Assembly (NCBI GenBank): GCA_973895155.1 | Contig: OZ316893.1 | Location: 2,976,001-3,040,000 of the forward strand | DNA from: Marsupella aquatica | Lineage: Eukaryota > Marchantiophyta | Length of the DNA: 64,000 nt | Direction: 5' to 3' | Shown: positions 1 to 10,383 of the stretch, one piece after another | Layout of the letters: each line of letters opens with the position of its first letter | Position numbering within the stretch: position 1 is the stretch's first letter | Notes under the pieces: generated by a model | What the model was told of the DNA's origin: nothing | Databases searched by the model: none | Seen by the model: the letters and a program-made list of their open reading frames with translations, nothing else | Program-made: the position numbers and the translations under genes

Positions 1-2580
1 AGAAGATAGATACGGAGGAGCTCCATAATAAAGGGCAGAACAATGTTTTGGGATGACATTGCTTATATCACTATTGTATAATTGCATATACAAAATTTAC
101 AAACTATTTTATCTGATATTTTGCAAGAATCCAATTGTGGATAGTGGACATGTCATGGAGGAATGTTTTATCACAAGCCCTGAAAATATGCAGGCCCCTT
201 CTTATGATTGTTGTCCCCCCCCCCCCAAAACAAAAACTCCCTACAGCCCTAGTACATTCCTGCAGCTCAGTCCCTCTTACCCTTTGAGTGCCTGGGTACC
301 CTCCAACTCTCTTGTGTATGCCAGCCTATCCTTTTTTCGCCAAAGTGAAGAATGTCACCTGGTGTGAAGCAAATTATTCTACTTAATATTCCTGATATAA
401 TTTCTTAAATGAATTTTTTAGTTAGATATTCGGTGATTTAAGCGGGACCATGTAGCAACTCTAGACTCTGAAGGTGGGAAAGTGGCTAATAGAAACCAAA
501 AAACAAGAGGTGACTTTTGCCAAAACTGACAAATTCCACTTTGGTGTCGTGGAATTTGGCAAATTATAGTCATTTTTGGCAACAGTATTTTTTTGTCTGA
601 ATTAGCTACTTTCATACCTAGCCACAGACCACAATGATTCTCCTTAAATCTAGTAATATCCAATGGTCAAAAATTAATGTAAGAAAACTATATAATAAAT
701 ATGATTGGGTTTGTTTCCCTGAAGGGCCCAATAAAGTCTTTTGTTTGCATTTTTTAAAATTTTAATATCAAAGTGCGAAAGGACAAAAAAGCCATACCGA
801 CGTGTCTTTGCTAGCTTTTTCTTTGTTAGTAATGTTTTGGTTACTTTTCAGTGTTGCTCCCGGTTTTTACGATCTGGGTGACTTTTGGCGTTTGGTCGCT
901 CACCTTTTTGGCTCTTGGGTTTTACCTTATCTCATAAGTAAAATGCTCATTTTCAGTAATAAAAGAGAGGAAGCAAAGGTCCAGAATGATGACCGCCTCT
1001 AGATGCTACTGGCTATGGACTGACCACGTGGTACGATGGGGATCGCAGGCCCTGTAGACAGGATTCTACTGGCCTTCACGATCTTCTCCAGTAATTAATA
1101 CAGTATTGCGTACATTTACCTTTACCGTTATACCGTATCCCCTACTCCCGCCCCCTACGCCCGGGTTCCCGGTACAGCATTCGATGACGTCGGTCTTCTG
1201 CTCGTCTCCTCGAATAAAGAGTAACCGGCTAACCGCGTCACCAATCCAGAAACACGCTGGACTTCACTCTAAGCAGTCCACAAACCGGACATATCCGGTT
1301 GGGATCAACCTGGGACCTTCTTTGTCCGGTTTGCGGCATGAGCGAACCATTTCCTTGACTCGGATTCGTTGGGGCCTCGGATCACGGGACAGACGACCGT
1401 GATTGGGTTTGAACTGGTGGTCGGTCAAGGTGTTCTAGATTTGGGACCAAGAAAGGAGCCTGATCCAACGGACGCATCTGGGGTGGTCACGTGGGCGGCG
1501 AGATGTAGATATGGTGGGGATGGCGATTGGAGTATTGGACATTCAATGTCTTTCTAGTCACCACTTGGGAGTTGGGAGAATTGGTGGAGATACGTTTGTG
1601 TACAGATGTCGGCGGAACTAGTATGGGAGTCACCCACTCTTCTTTTGGGTTTCGTGTTCCTCTCTACGCTCTAGGCCTCTAGCGCCTCTTTTGCTTTTAC
1701 TTCATTTAACTTTGGTCGGTATCTTATGGTAAATTGGTTCCCCTTTATACATTTTGTGTGAAATATTGATCGACCATGAGAGCGTGAATCTGGCAGTGGG
1801 AAGAGACGAGGTTCCCATTGTTCCACGACATACAGGTGGCGACCTTTGAACTTTTTTTTGTAGGTGATACACATGTTTTTTTTTTGGTGCAATCAGAAAG
1901 TCATGAAAACTTTTTTGTAGGTGGTACACATGTTTTTGTTGTTGGAGAAACTAGAAGGTTATTTTGTGGGTGTGGTACAGCCCATGCAGCCCAGGAAGAG
2001 GAACCAGCGTCCAAGGTGGCACGAGCCCAAAGCTCATCCAAACACACAAAGAACAAAAAAGGGACAGTTTAGACCAAGGAATGCCAAAACCAGAGCCACA
2101 GATAATAAGTCCCCACAAGCCAAAGTAGACAACAGGAAAGCCCCATAAGTACGTAGCACTGGACTGAATCAAACCAGACCACATAGTAGAGAGCATCTAT
2201 TAGGGGCCACTGTACAGAACCTCTGCCCCATACCTCAACCCCATAAATTTGTGTGCGATCTAATATGGACCATCCATAAGGCAGAAAAGTTCACTTCACT
2301 GCCGTTGGCCCATTCTGCTGCAGTAGATTCCAACCCTGAGCTTGGAAAGTATGTGTCTGCCTCTTTAAAGTCCTTGCCAGATTTCCAGTTTTCTTCTTGT
2401 GACCTTTGTTTTGGCCTTGAAACCGAAAGCTGAGTAATCCAACATAAGATAGAACATTAACTCCAGAGCATGCACCTCTACAGGGTAGCTCACAAGGGGG
2501 TCATATCCACACCAGGAGGGAGAGAGGTTGAGCCAGAGGAGAAACCAGGACAGGAGAAACCAGGACTCCCACCACTGTAC
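1..2580. other. gene-free stretch
   Basis: I see no supportable gene. The open frames are short, lack convincing codon structure and have no family resemblance. The stretch contains a C homopolymer near 217-226 and an imperfect direct repeat at about 1845-1935, in which a 'tttttttgtaggtg-tacacatgttttt' block occurs twice. The short hydrophobic frame at 802-1002 is not recognisable. Confidence 0.5.
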
Positions 2581-2589
2581 CCCATCCAC

Positions 2590-2695
2590 ACACACCCTCC
2601 ATAACCCTTGCATGTGGAGAGGGGATTGATTGAACCTGGGACCTCTTGATTCTAGGCTAATCCCCTGGCCAACTGAACCAAAACCAATTAGTTCT
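2590..2695 (-). repeat. tRNA-like / SINE-head relic
   Basis: Read on the minus strand, this has an A-box-like TGGTTCAGTTGG (about 2669-2680) and, roughly 40 bp on, a B-box-like AGGTTCAATC (about 2628-2637). That is the spacing expected of an internal RNA polymerase III promoter in a tRNA or a tRNA-derived SINE. The cloverleaf is degenerate and the B-box is imperfect, so a functional tRNA is unlikely. A SINE head or tRNA pseudogene is the better reading. The SINE body would run leftward toward about 2440, but I see no clear tail or target duplication. Confidence 0.4.
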
Positions 2696-2713
2696 TCTTC
2701 ATGTGACTTTTTG

Positions 2714-2863
2714 AAACATCCAGGTGAGGGAACCAAATTAATCTATGCATTAGTATTTGACCAAACATCCAGGTGAGTGAATCAAATTAATCTATGCATT
2801 AGTATTTGACGAAACAAACATCCAGGTGAGGGAATCAAATTAGTCTATGCGTTAGGATTTGAC
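2714..2863. repeat. 3 x ~50-bp tandem repeat
   Basis: Three near-identical units of about 50 bp follow each other. Each begins AAACATCCAGGTGAG and ends with a TATGCATTAGTATTTGAC-like block. The third unit has a few substitutions (GCGTTAGG for GCATTAGT). The units contain no open frame of note. Confidence 0.85.
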
Positions 2864-4380
2864 GGCACTGCAAAGTGATCCAAGGCCACAAGCCCATGAT
2901 TCCCTCCAGGAGAAGAAGCTCTCCTTGTGCCATCCATTCATTTGCCATCATTTTGGGTTTTCACTTTACTTCTGATGTGGATTTCCCAATGACTCCCCCT
3001 CCACCTCCATGCTGGTTTGGAGCCTTTTTCCTATTGGCATAAGTCTATGATTCTCTTATTCTGATCCCTTATTGGTTATGACGAGATCATGAGAACAAAA
3101 TAGAAATAAAAACAAATCCTTTCATCCCTTTATTAGAAATTTTGGAACAAGTCTCCAAGTGAGCAGCACGCCCTCCCCCACCGCCACACACACCATCACC
3201 AGCTAACCCAAAAACCATGTGGACTGCAACTCTCCTACTCGCCACGTGGATGTGCAAGACTGGAAAGTCTCGTGCATCGTCTCGTCCATGTGAGTGGCCA
3301 CCTCCCTGCCCTCCTTGAGCCAATCCATACACCAAGCCCACGCACATGGGGCCGATCTACTAAATCTTTGGACCCAGTTCTGGTTGAGAAAACTATGAAA
3401 GGTCAAGGAGCATGGAATAACCAAATTAGAGTACTGTACCATGAAGTTGTCCATGACAAGCGACACACAACCAGGCCTCAAAAAGTGGTTTTTAAAGGGG
3501 TGTGTGTGGGGGTGGGGGGGAGGAGGCGGAGAACAATTCAATGGCATATTAGGGTGTCAAAATCAAGGGTAGAAAGAATAGGTCCAATGGGTTTCTCCAT
3601 GGATGGCTCAAAAAAAAAAAAGACCAAACCAAATAATGTTTATACCCATTTCTGCTTTGCGGATTTATTGCTTTGCCAATTGCCATGGAAATCAAACTCT
3701 TCTTGGCTCAATAGAAAGCTTATTCACGAACCCTTTCTTTTGAGCTATGCCAGGTCTTTTGAAATGTAGGATCCATTGAGAAATCGAAGTGGCGAGTTTT
3801 GGACAGAACCCTGGTAGGAATCTTTGCCAGAATTATTTTGTTGTTGTTGGTGTGTGCCATGGCTTAGTGGCTTGTGAGTTTGGTGTATGGATGGCCCATC
3901 GTGTACCGTGCATTGCGATTTCGACACGCCAATAAGCAAGATAGCCACAAATCCACAAACGCTTGGTTGCAGTTTTGGTGGAGAATCCACAAAAGGATGA
4001 CACCTCGTCCAGCAATGACGTACCAGTTGGGTCCACAAATGGATTACACTCTTTCCTCTTCCAGCAATGAATTTGCAGAGACAGGCCCATCAATGCACAA
4101 AGAAAAAGACATGATTAGATTTTCCTTTTTCCACGAAAGACTTATCGAAGCTCTCAAAACGAATGGCGGGGATTAAAGAAAGGTATATGGTATGTTGCCC
4201 TTGCATTCGCTCACAAAGACAACCCTGGTCCCACTTTCAAGATTTTCATCGGCTGAGGTAGATTTCTTCCTGAACTCTAATTATCTTTCTGACAATTGTC
4301 AAATTTCCTTCTCTTTTAATAGCAAGGAATTTTAGGCATTAGCAGGAGATTGGGCCCAAACACACACTGCTCGCCCCCGC
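2864..4380. other. gene-free stretch
   Basis: No supportable gene. The 165-codon plus-strand frame at 3272-3769 runs through low-complexity G-rich and A-rich tracts and looks like chance. The opposing frames on the minus strand are equally unconvincing. Confidence 0.5.
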
Positions 4381-4389
4381 CCCCCAATG

Positions 4390-4475
4390 AGAGAGGAGGG
4401 TTTTAAACCTGATACCGATTGGTCCCAAAAGTGTTAATGGCCTTGCCACCTGATTTGCACTGCTAGGCCCACCGA
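4390..4475 (-). repeat. second tRNA-like / SINE-like relic
   Basis: On the minus strand a B-box-like CAGGTTTAAAACCC (about 4397-4411) lies downstream of a TGGCAAGGCC stretch (about 4450-4459) that resembles an A-box. The intervening TTTGGGACCAAT segment is similar in style to heads of plant tRNA-derived SINEs. The match is weaker than at 2590-2695. It could be a decayed SINE or coincidence. Confidence 0.25.
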
Positions 4476-4479
4476 AGTG

Positions 4480-5490
4480 GATCAATTCCCTCTTTAGAAA
4501 GAAAACATTACTCGTTTAGCTTGGATGGGTCATCATCTTGTCCCTAACAACTTCCATCGACTGTGGGTCATTTGCACACTTTACACCCCATGGCTCATGA
4601 GAATTGTACAACTCCCATGGACTGTGACAGTCTTTTGCACAGTTTAAGGCGGTGGCAGGTTTCAGCACTCCATCCCAGCATCAGAAACAAAGTTAGGGTC
4701 CATCCTGGCTGAGACTTGTACGCTCTAAGATTGGGATGTGATGCTCTAACCCATTCCAGAATGTGGTCGCGAAAGGGTAATCCTCTAAGAAAAATAGCTA
4801 CTACCTTAGTGGGTCCTCACCACTAGTATCAAGAAATGGCCCCCAAGTTCTTAAGGTGGCTTTACAAGAGGGTGGAGGCACTTGCGAGTTTTTTTTGGCC
4901 AAAATAAACTGGAGGACAACTTCTTATTCTAAGCTTAGACTCCGTACCATCGATTTTTTGAAATGAATGTCAATAAATGCAAACCCATGGAATGAAAGAG
5001 CCAAAGTTTGGAAATGACTGGTTGGATCACAAGTGGAGGTGATCTAAACTTTTATACCAAATAAGCGCTCAATATTAGCTACTTAGGGCCAATGCTTGCC
5101 ATGTAGGATTGGTAGGCACCAGGCCAGAATGGCCCCCAATTTCTTGTAAAACCAGCCATAGGGGTTGTGGTAACTACACCTAAAAAAGCAATAGCCAGAT
5201 CATACATACAGTAGAAGGAATAACATTCAGTATTTAAGAGAACAATAGATTTTATCATGGTATGGACAATCCATTCAACCGTACCTATGGAAATTTCCAT
5301 GTAACAAATTGCTGCTATTTGATGTGCAATTACTGTCAGGCAAGCTATAGCAATTTACCCTTTCTACACTGTGTAGATTAGTCTTAAACTGCCATAGTTC
5401 TACCAAGTTTGGGGAGGACAAAACATTGCGCCTGTTTACATTTTTTCATGAAGAGTACAGAGGACAAGCTCTCATAAACATGTCACACCA
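4480..5490. other. gene-free stretch
   Basis: AT-rich sequence with no open frame I can support and no recognisable repeat. Confidence 0.45.
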
Positions 5491-5492
5491 TT

Positions 5493-5720
5493 TTTAAATT
5501 TTTTTATCAGCTTTTAAGTACATTGCCACTAAAGATGTTTGAATTTATAATAATGCCATGGTTTTTGTTGTATTTACAAAAATACCACAGTTTTTGTATA
5601 TAGCTCCCCTGGTTACCTTGGAGAACTTATCATCCATATATGAAACTGTGACATTTTTATAAATATTACAAAACCATGGCAGTATTATCAAAATCATTAT
5701 GTCTCAATAAATAAGACAAA
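5493..5720. mobile_element. MITE-like palindromic repeat, copy 1
   Basis: This copy carries the end motif TTGCCACTAAAGATGTTTGAA at about 5523-5543. It also has an internal block around 5580-5660 (CCCCTGGTTACCTTGG, then CATCCATATA, then AACTGTGACATTTTTAT). The internal block matches, in reverse complement, the copy at 29719-29967, so the two copies are inverted relative to each other. Within the copy, left and right arms are partly complementary, as in foldback/MITE elements. The right end has decayed past about 5700. It encodes nothing. Confidence 0.55.
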
Positions 5721-6353
5721 ACCATGGCAGTATAATAAAAAGCTGTAATGTTTAAATTGTTTTTTGGTTGCAGGTGAAAATGTATTTCAACGGGAAAAAC
5801 CCTGAACAGAACAAAACAACCCTGTCTGGGAGAGGAAGACAGGAGAGACCAAAAGCAAATAAGGGGGCTGGGAAGAAGGAGCACATCCATAGAGAACCTT
5901 TTCACATTTTTAAGAACATTATTCACTTTTTTTAATAACCAGTGTCTACCAGATTTTGCTTTGGGGACACTGGAGGTTTATAGCATCTGATTTAGTGTTA
6001 GAGGGAATTTAAAAAACACAATGTGCCCCCACTGCTTGTAAAGCCACTTAATTACATATTGCATCTATAAGCTCGAGCTTAATTTTATTCTGTTGGCAAC
6101 TGGACAGTTTATATGATGGAGGGGATGTAACAAAATGTTTGAGAGTGTTGACATCGTTGGGAAGATGTATTGTTGGCACTCTCTCCAGTCATATGCCTTC
6201 TTGTAATAATTGCACATCCAAATAATACAGCCGGATAGGTAAAGCCGGGTACCTAAAAGGAACAACATTCACTAATATAAAAGCATAATCAGGTTTATTA
6301 TGGTAGGTAAAAGTCATTCAATCCGGGATTCAATCTGTGGACGTTTGCCACTT
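5721..6353. other. gene-free stretch
   Basis: AT-rich spacer with only short minus-strand frames. No recognisable feature. Confidence 0.4.
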
Positions 6354-6536
6354 AGTATTTGATGTACGTGTAATTCCAGTGTACATTTGATGTGCAATTC
6401 CAGTGGTGTATACTGTAGGATGCTGATATTTGATGTGCAATTCCAGTGGTGTATACTGTAGGATGCTGATATTTATTGTGCAGTTCCAGTGATGTTTACT
6501 GTAGGATGCTGATACTTGATGTGCAATAATTCCAGT
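6354..6536. repeat. tandem repeat, ~50-bp unit
   Basis: About 3.5 units repeat the pattern ATTTGATGTGCAATTCCAG followed by TGGTGTATACTGTAGGATGCTGAT. The outer units are diverged. A minus-strand frame across this array translates as a repeated peptide, which is a by-product of the array. Confidence 0.85.
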
Positions 6537-8890
6537 CAGGCTAGTCATATGGTTCACTTTCCACATGAAATCCCTGACTGAGCGGAATATGTCCAAAACA
6601 TTTTGCTCGTGACATAGATCCAAGTAAATAATTATGTAGTACCTCGCATCTCACACTTCTGACCAAATTTCAGTACCTCCCCAAGGATGGTCGTCTGAGC
6701 TGTCAGAATAGCCGATACTTGGGAGAATCTTGGTCGAACCTTCTGCCGTCTTCACATCTTCCCGAACAGTCTTCAAAAACTTTGTAACAATTATTGTTCA
6801 TTCCAATCGAATGATGGAATCCACTGGGCAGCTTTTACTTCACAGTTTTGGAAATATCGGACCACGTACTTAGCTTTATCTTAAACACCAACAGTCACCG
6901 AGGAGACGATGATTAAAACAATCCTAAATTAAAGCGTGGTACAAAAACGGCGACAACATCATATGAACCTTTTGTTAAGTTCCTGTCTTCGTGAAAACGG
7001 GCCTAAGAAACTGTATCCATATGAATATCTGGCTGAGCCTTGACTTTGTGATGTAACCTAGAAAAGCCACCTTGTCAAAGTACCAATTAGAGGTACGATA
7101 GAGTTCGCTCCCCACAACAATGAAATTCTACTGTAGATTTCACAAAAGGAAGGTTGTCAAGTCCAGAATCACGACTTTGCAGGGGACTATCTTATGTTTA
7201 ATTCAGACATAATGATTTGGAAGAGAGAGCCAAAGTCAGAGACCCTCTTGCAATCTCGATATCCCTAATAATTGGTATCCAGAAAATTAATTGGTATCCG
7301 GAAAATGGTGGTCAGTGGCTGTTGTGGAGCAAGTGGCCTCAAGGAGTGATCAGAAACAGACATTGGCCAAATTGCATAATTACTCAGTTGAATATGAAAG
7401 TTGAGAGATCGAGGTAAACGACACACAGCGCATTGAGATAAATAGACATTTAAAGACAGTAAATAAAATAAAATCTTCATTCAATAAACAGTGTCAGTAG
7501 TATATCCCCTGATGCATGAGATCATAGTGAAGTCACTTGTCTTAGAACCTCGAGATCTACGTCTTCCTATTTATTTCAGGATCGAGGGAAGTAGGTAGTA
7601 CGCTCATCGCTGTTGTGGGAGGCAGTAGAGGCTCAACTCCTGCTTATCTCTACATGATTGTAATAGTTGAGGTGATACGAATCTTTGTATTCCCTCCTGC
7701 CAAGAACTATTCAACCTCGAGCTTTGAGTTTGGCCAAATGCAATTCTGATGTGCAGAACTTGTAACGGATGCACACATCTCTCATGCAACACTGTAAAAC
7801 ATTGACCACTTGAATTGAATTCGTTTGGCTTTTCAGGGCAAAAAAACAAACAACTGCCAACTGTATAACTGATGTATAGGACGTTTCTGATGTATAGTTG
7901 GCTGTCGGAGAATGATGCAATTCAAGAATAAGGTCTTACTAACAAACTTCAGCACTGTTCCAAGACAGCAGATCTAACTAGAGTTCCAACTTCCAACATT
8001 GGCTGTATATGCACATAGCAGTACATTCCTGAATTCACAAACATACTGGCAAATCTGCAAACATTAAATTGCATTTTACTCACGTTCAGCACGCAGCCTA
8101 ATTGATAGCCATATCGTTGTTGTTTAACCCAAAAATCCCGAGTTGCTGAAAGACAAGCTGTCGTTCTTTACGAAGCTCAGAGCTTCCACAACATGAGGAA
8201 AATCCACCGGGAGGTATATTTCGTTCAACATATTCCATTGAGAGTTTAACATGTAGTCTGGGAACCTGTATGAATTGATGTAGTCTAGATTTTGAGTTCA
8301 TGGGGGAGATTCAGTGGGAACGCATCTCCTTTCGCATATTCAGCGGACCTTTTCCGTGACTTTATTTGCAAAGACTAGACAAACAGCTGCATGGAAGACC
8401 TTCTTGTGATCAAAGATTAAGGGGTACTTGTGCAATGAAAGGAGTACTGACTGAAGTAGCCCCTTAATTTAATTTGTTTTATTTAATACCTTTAATTCAT
8501 TTTCTTGTTTTTACAGGTTTGATGCTCACCCTACTCTCACCCGAGCAACAATGATCTTGTCCACACAAATTTACGTGTCCATAGCTTGAGCAAAAAAACA
8601 ACCCAGGAGAGAGATCCTACAGGCCAAAGGCCCGATATAGGGGAGAACACAAAGGGAAAAACTCTGGGAAGAGCAAAGATTTAAAAGCCCTGAGTGTTCT
8701 AGAACAGCAAAAGGAACTAAAGTCCTATTTTAATAGCAGTAAACTGAAAACTCTCATAGTTCCAGGTTTAAGAGTAAACCAAATAGGAGTGTCACAAAGA
8801 GAAATTTGTCTAGTGACCCTCCCAAAAACCTTCACCCTCCAAAGAATAGTGAATGCCTAAGCCCTCTATAGTGCAATTGACACCCACGCC
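6537..8890. other. gene-free stretch
   Basis: I looked for short exons with flanking AG/GT signals on both strands and found none that chain or resemble a known family. A small spliced gene of unknown family could still be hidden here. Confidence 0.4.
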
Positions 8891-8991
8891 AATTGTGAGG
8901 TTTGTGTGATTTAGATCAATTTGTGGCAATTCAATAGAACCAATTATGAGGTTTGGTTGATTTAGATCAATTTGTGGCAACTGAATAGAAT
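8891..8991. repeat. 2 x ~50-bp direct repeat
   Basis: Two adjacent units share AATT(G/A)TGAGGTTTG-TGATTTAGATCAATTTGTGGCAA and differ at a few positions. The unit boundary is near 8940. Confidence 0.8.
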
Positions 8992-9363
8992 GCCCCCAAA
9001 AAATGTAGCCAGACTTCACACTCCAACTCAAGATATGACTTCACTCAACTCAAACCAGATTTCACCCAGAAAGGACTGAGTACCTACAGCTAGTATTGTA
9101 TCTGTATTTCAATCCAAAAGCACTGTATCCTCCTCCCACTGACTTTTTCAACACTCAATCACATTTCTTCACTACTCCTCAATACAGTCACTTTTGTTGG
9201 TGAATAAGTTACTTTAGTTTGTGAAAAAATTTAATTAGTGGTGTCTGTTGGTGAATAAATGTTGTCATGGAACAAGGACCCCATATGGAAAAGCCAAGGC
9301 ACGTCTGGAGTTTCTAATTGAACAATGATATTGTGAGATTAAATTTGGACCATATCCCTGACT
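8992..9363. other. gene-free stretch
   Basis: No supportable gene. A short imperfect repeat of GTTGGTGAATAA-type sequence occurs at about 9198 and 9249. Confidence 0.4.
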
Positions 9364-9406
9364 AGAGGGGGGGAGGGGAGGGGAGGGGAGGGCAGGGGAG
9401 GCGGGG
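9364..9406 (+). repeat. G-rich tract, potential G-quadruplex
   Basis: Runs of four or more G separated by single A or CA (GGGGA repeats) occur over about 40 bp. At least five G-tracts with 1-2-nt loops fit the canonical intramolecular quadruplex pattern on the plus strand. Only sequence pattern supports this. Confidence 0.5.
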
Positions 9407-9513
9407 TCTTTAAGAAAGATTTCCATGCATTCTAATTCAAAGTGTCCCTGGGCATTCTATGGGAGTACAACAGCTGGGCATATTTGTCAATCGGCCATTA
9501 TCTGTCAGCTTCT

Positions 9514-9606
9514 CTAGATCTGATCATCTGCATCGAGTAGATTTTCACCATCCAATAGACTCACAAGTTTATTTAGTGAGCGGATGTCAACATGTACTTG
9601 CTGATT
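9514..9606 (-). other. orphan terminal-exon-like ORF
   Basis: On the minus strand a pyrimidine-rich acceptor (CTCTCTCTACAG) near 9613 is followed by a short frame ending in TAG at 9514. The frame encodes RKDNQQVHVDIRSLNKL and then SLLDGENLLDADDQI, and looks more protein-like than its surroundings. It lies 0.8 kb downstream of the BRE stop on the same strand. In phase it could be joined to BRE if a weak donor inside the last BRE exon were used. It could be an alternative 3' exon, part of an unseen gene, or chance. Confidence 0.2.
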
Positions 9607-10383
9607 GTCTTTTCTAGCTGTAGAGAGAGTGCCGCAGAACGCCTCCTCCTTCGTTTGAATTCTTTTCTCACCATGCGCCCCACCCTGTATTCTCAACAGG
9701 GTTTGCAGCTATCTCTTTGTTCACATCTCGTGCTCATTTGTGCTTTAGCTTGCATTGTTGACAATACTTTTGAGAATAGACAACAATACAAGGCCTATTG
9801 CACACCAGCCTGGTATCACCGTATCCAACCCCGACATCAATACGGAACCAGCTTAGTATTGGAGTTTAATACCAATACAAAAATTGGTTCAGTCACGTGG
9901 CTCTAGGAAGGTTTTAAATGGCCAAAGACATGGCCTACTTTGCAGTGCTGACATGATGTTCTACTGAGGAGGTAGAGTTCTAGCCAAACAGGTTTTCCTC
10001 AGGTTAGTACGGTGGAAGTCTAGTAGCAGAGAAAAAAACATCTGGCACGTTATAAAACCACCACCAACCTACAAACAGGTCACCGAAATTGATTTTGAAA
10101 GCACCCTGAGGCGAAGCTAACCTAGTCATGTACAGGAAAATTTCGTCTAAACAATCAAAAATCCACTTCTAATAAAGACAGCAAGCTGGGGTCCAGAAGG
10201 TGCAGCATGTTCCCCAAATTATAGACACGAGAATTACATATTCGAGTGGAAGGAATAAGAATTAGGCATCCTAATATGGCAAAAAGTTGGAAGAATTACA
10301 AGAGCATGGGTCCGGTCAATTGCACTCATTCCATTTCAAAGGCATTAAATTTTAAATGCAACAGACCAAACTGTTTCTGTAAC

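Noticed and set aside
3272-3769. 165-codon plus-strand frame
   Set aside because: It runs through homopolymer and G-rich tracts, with no family motif, signal or splice context.
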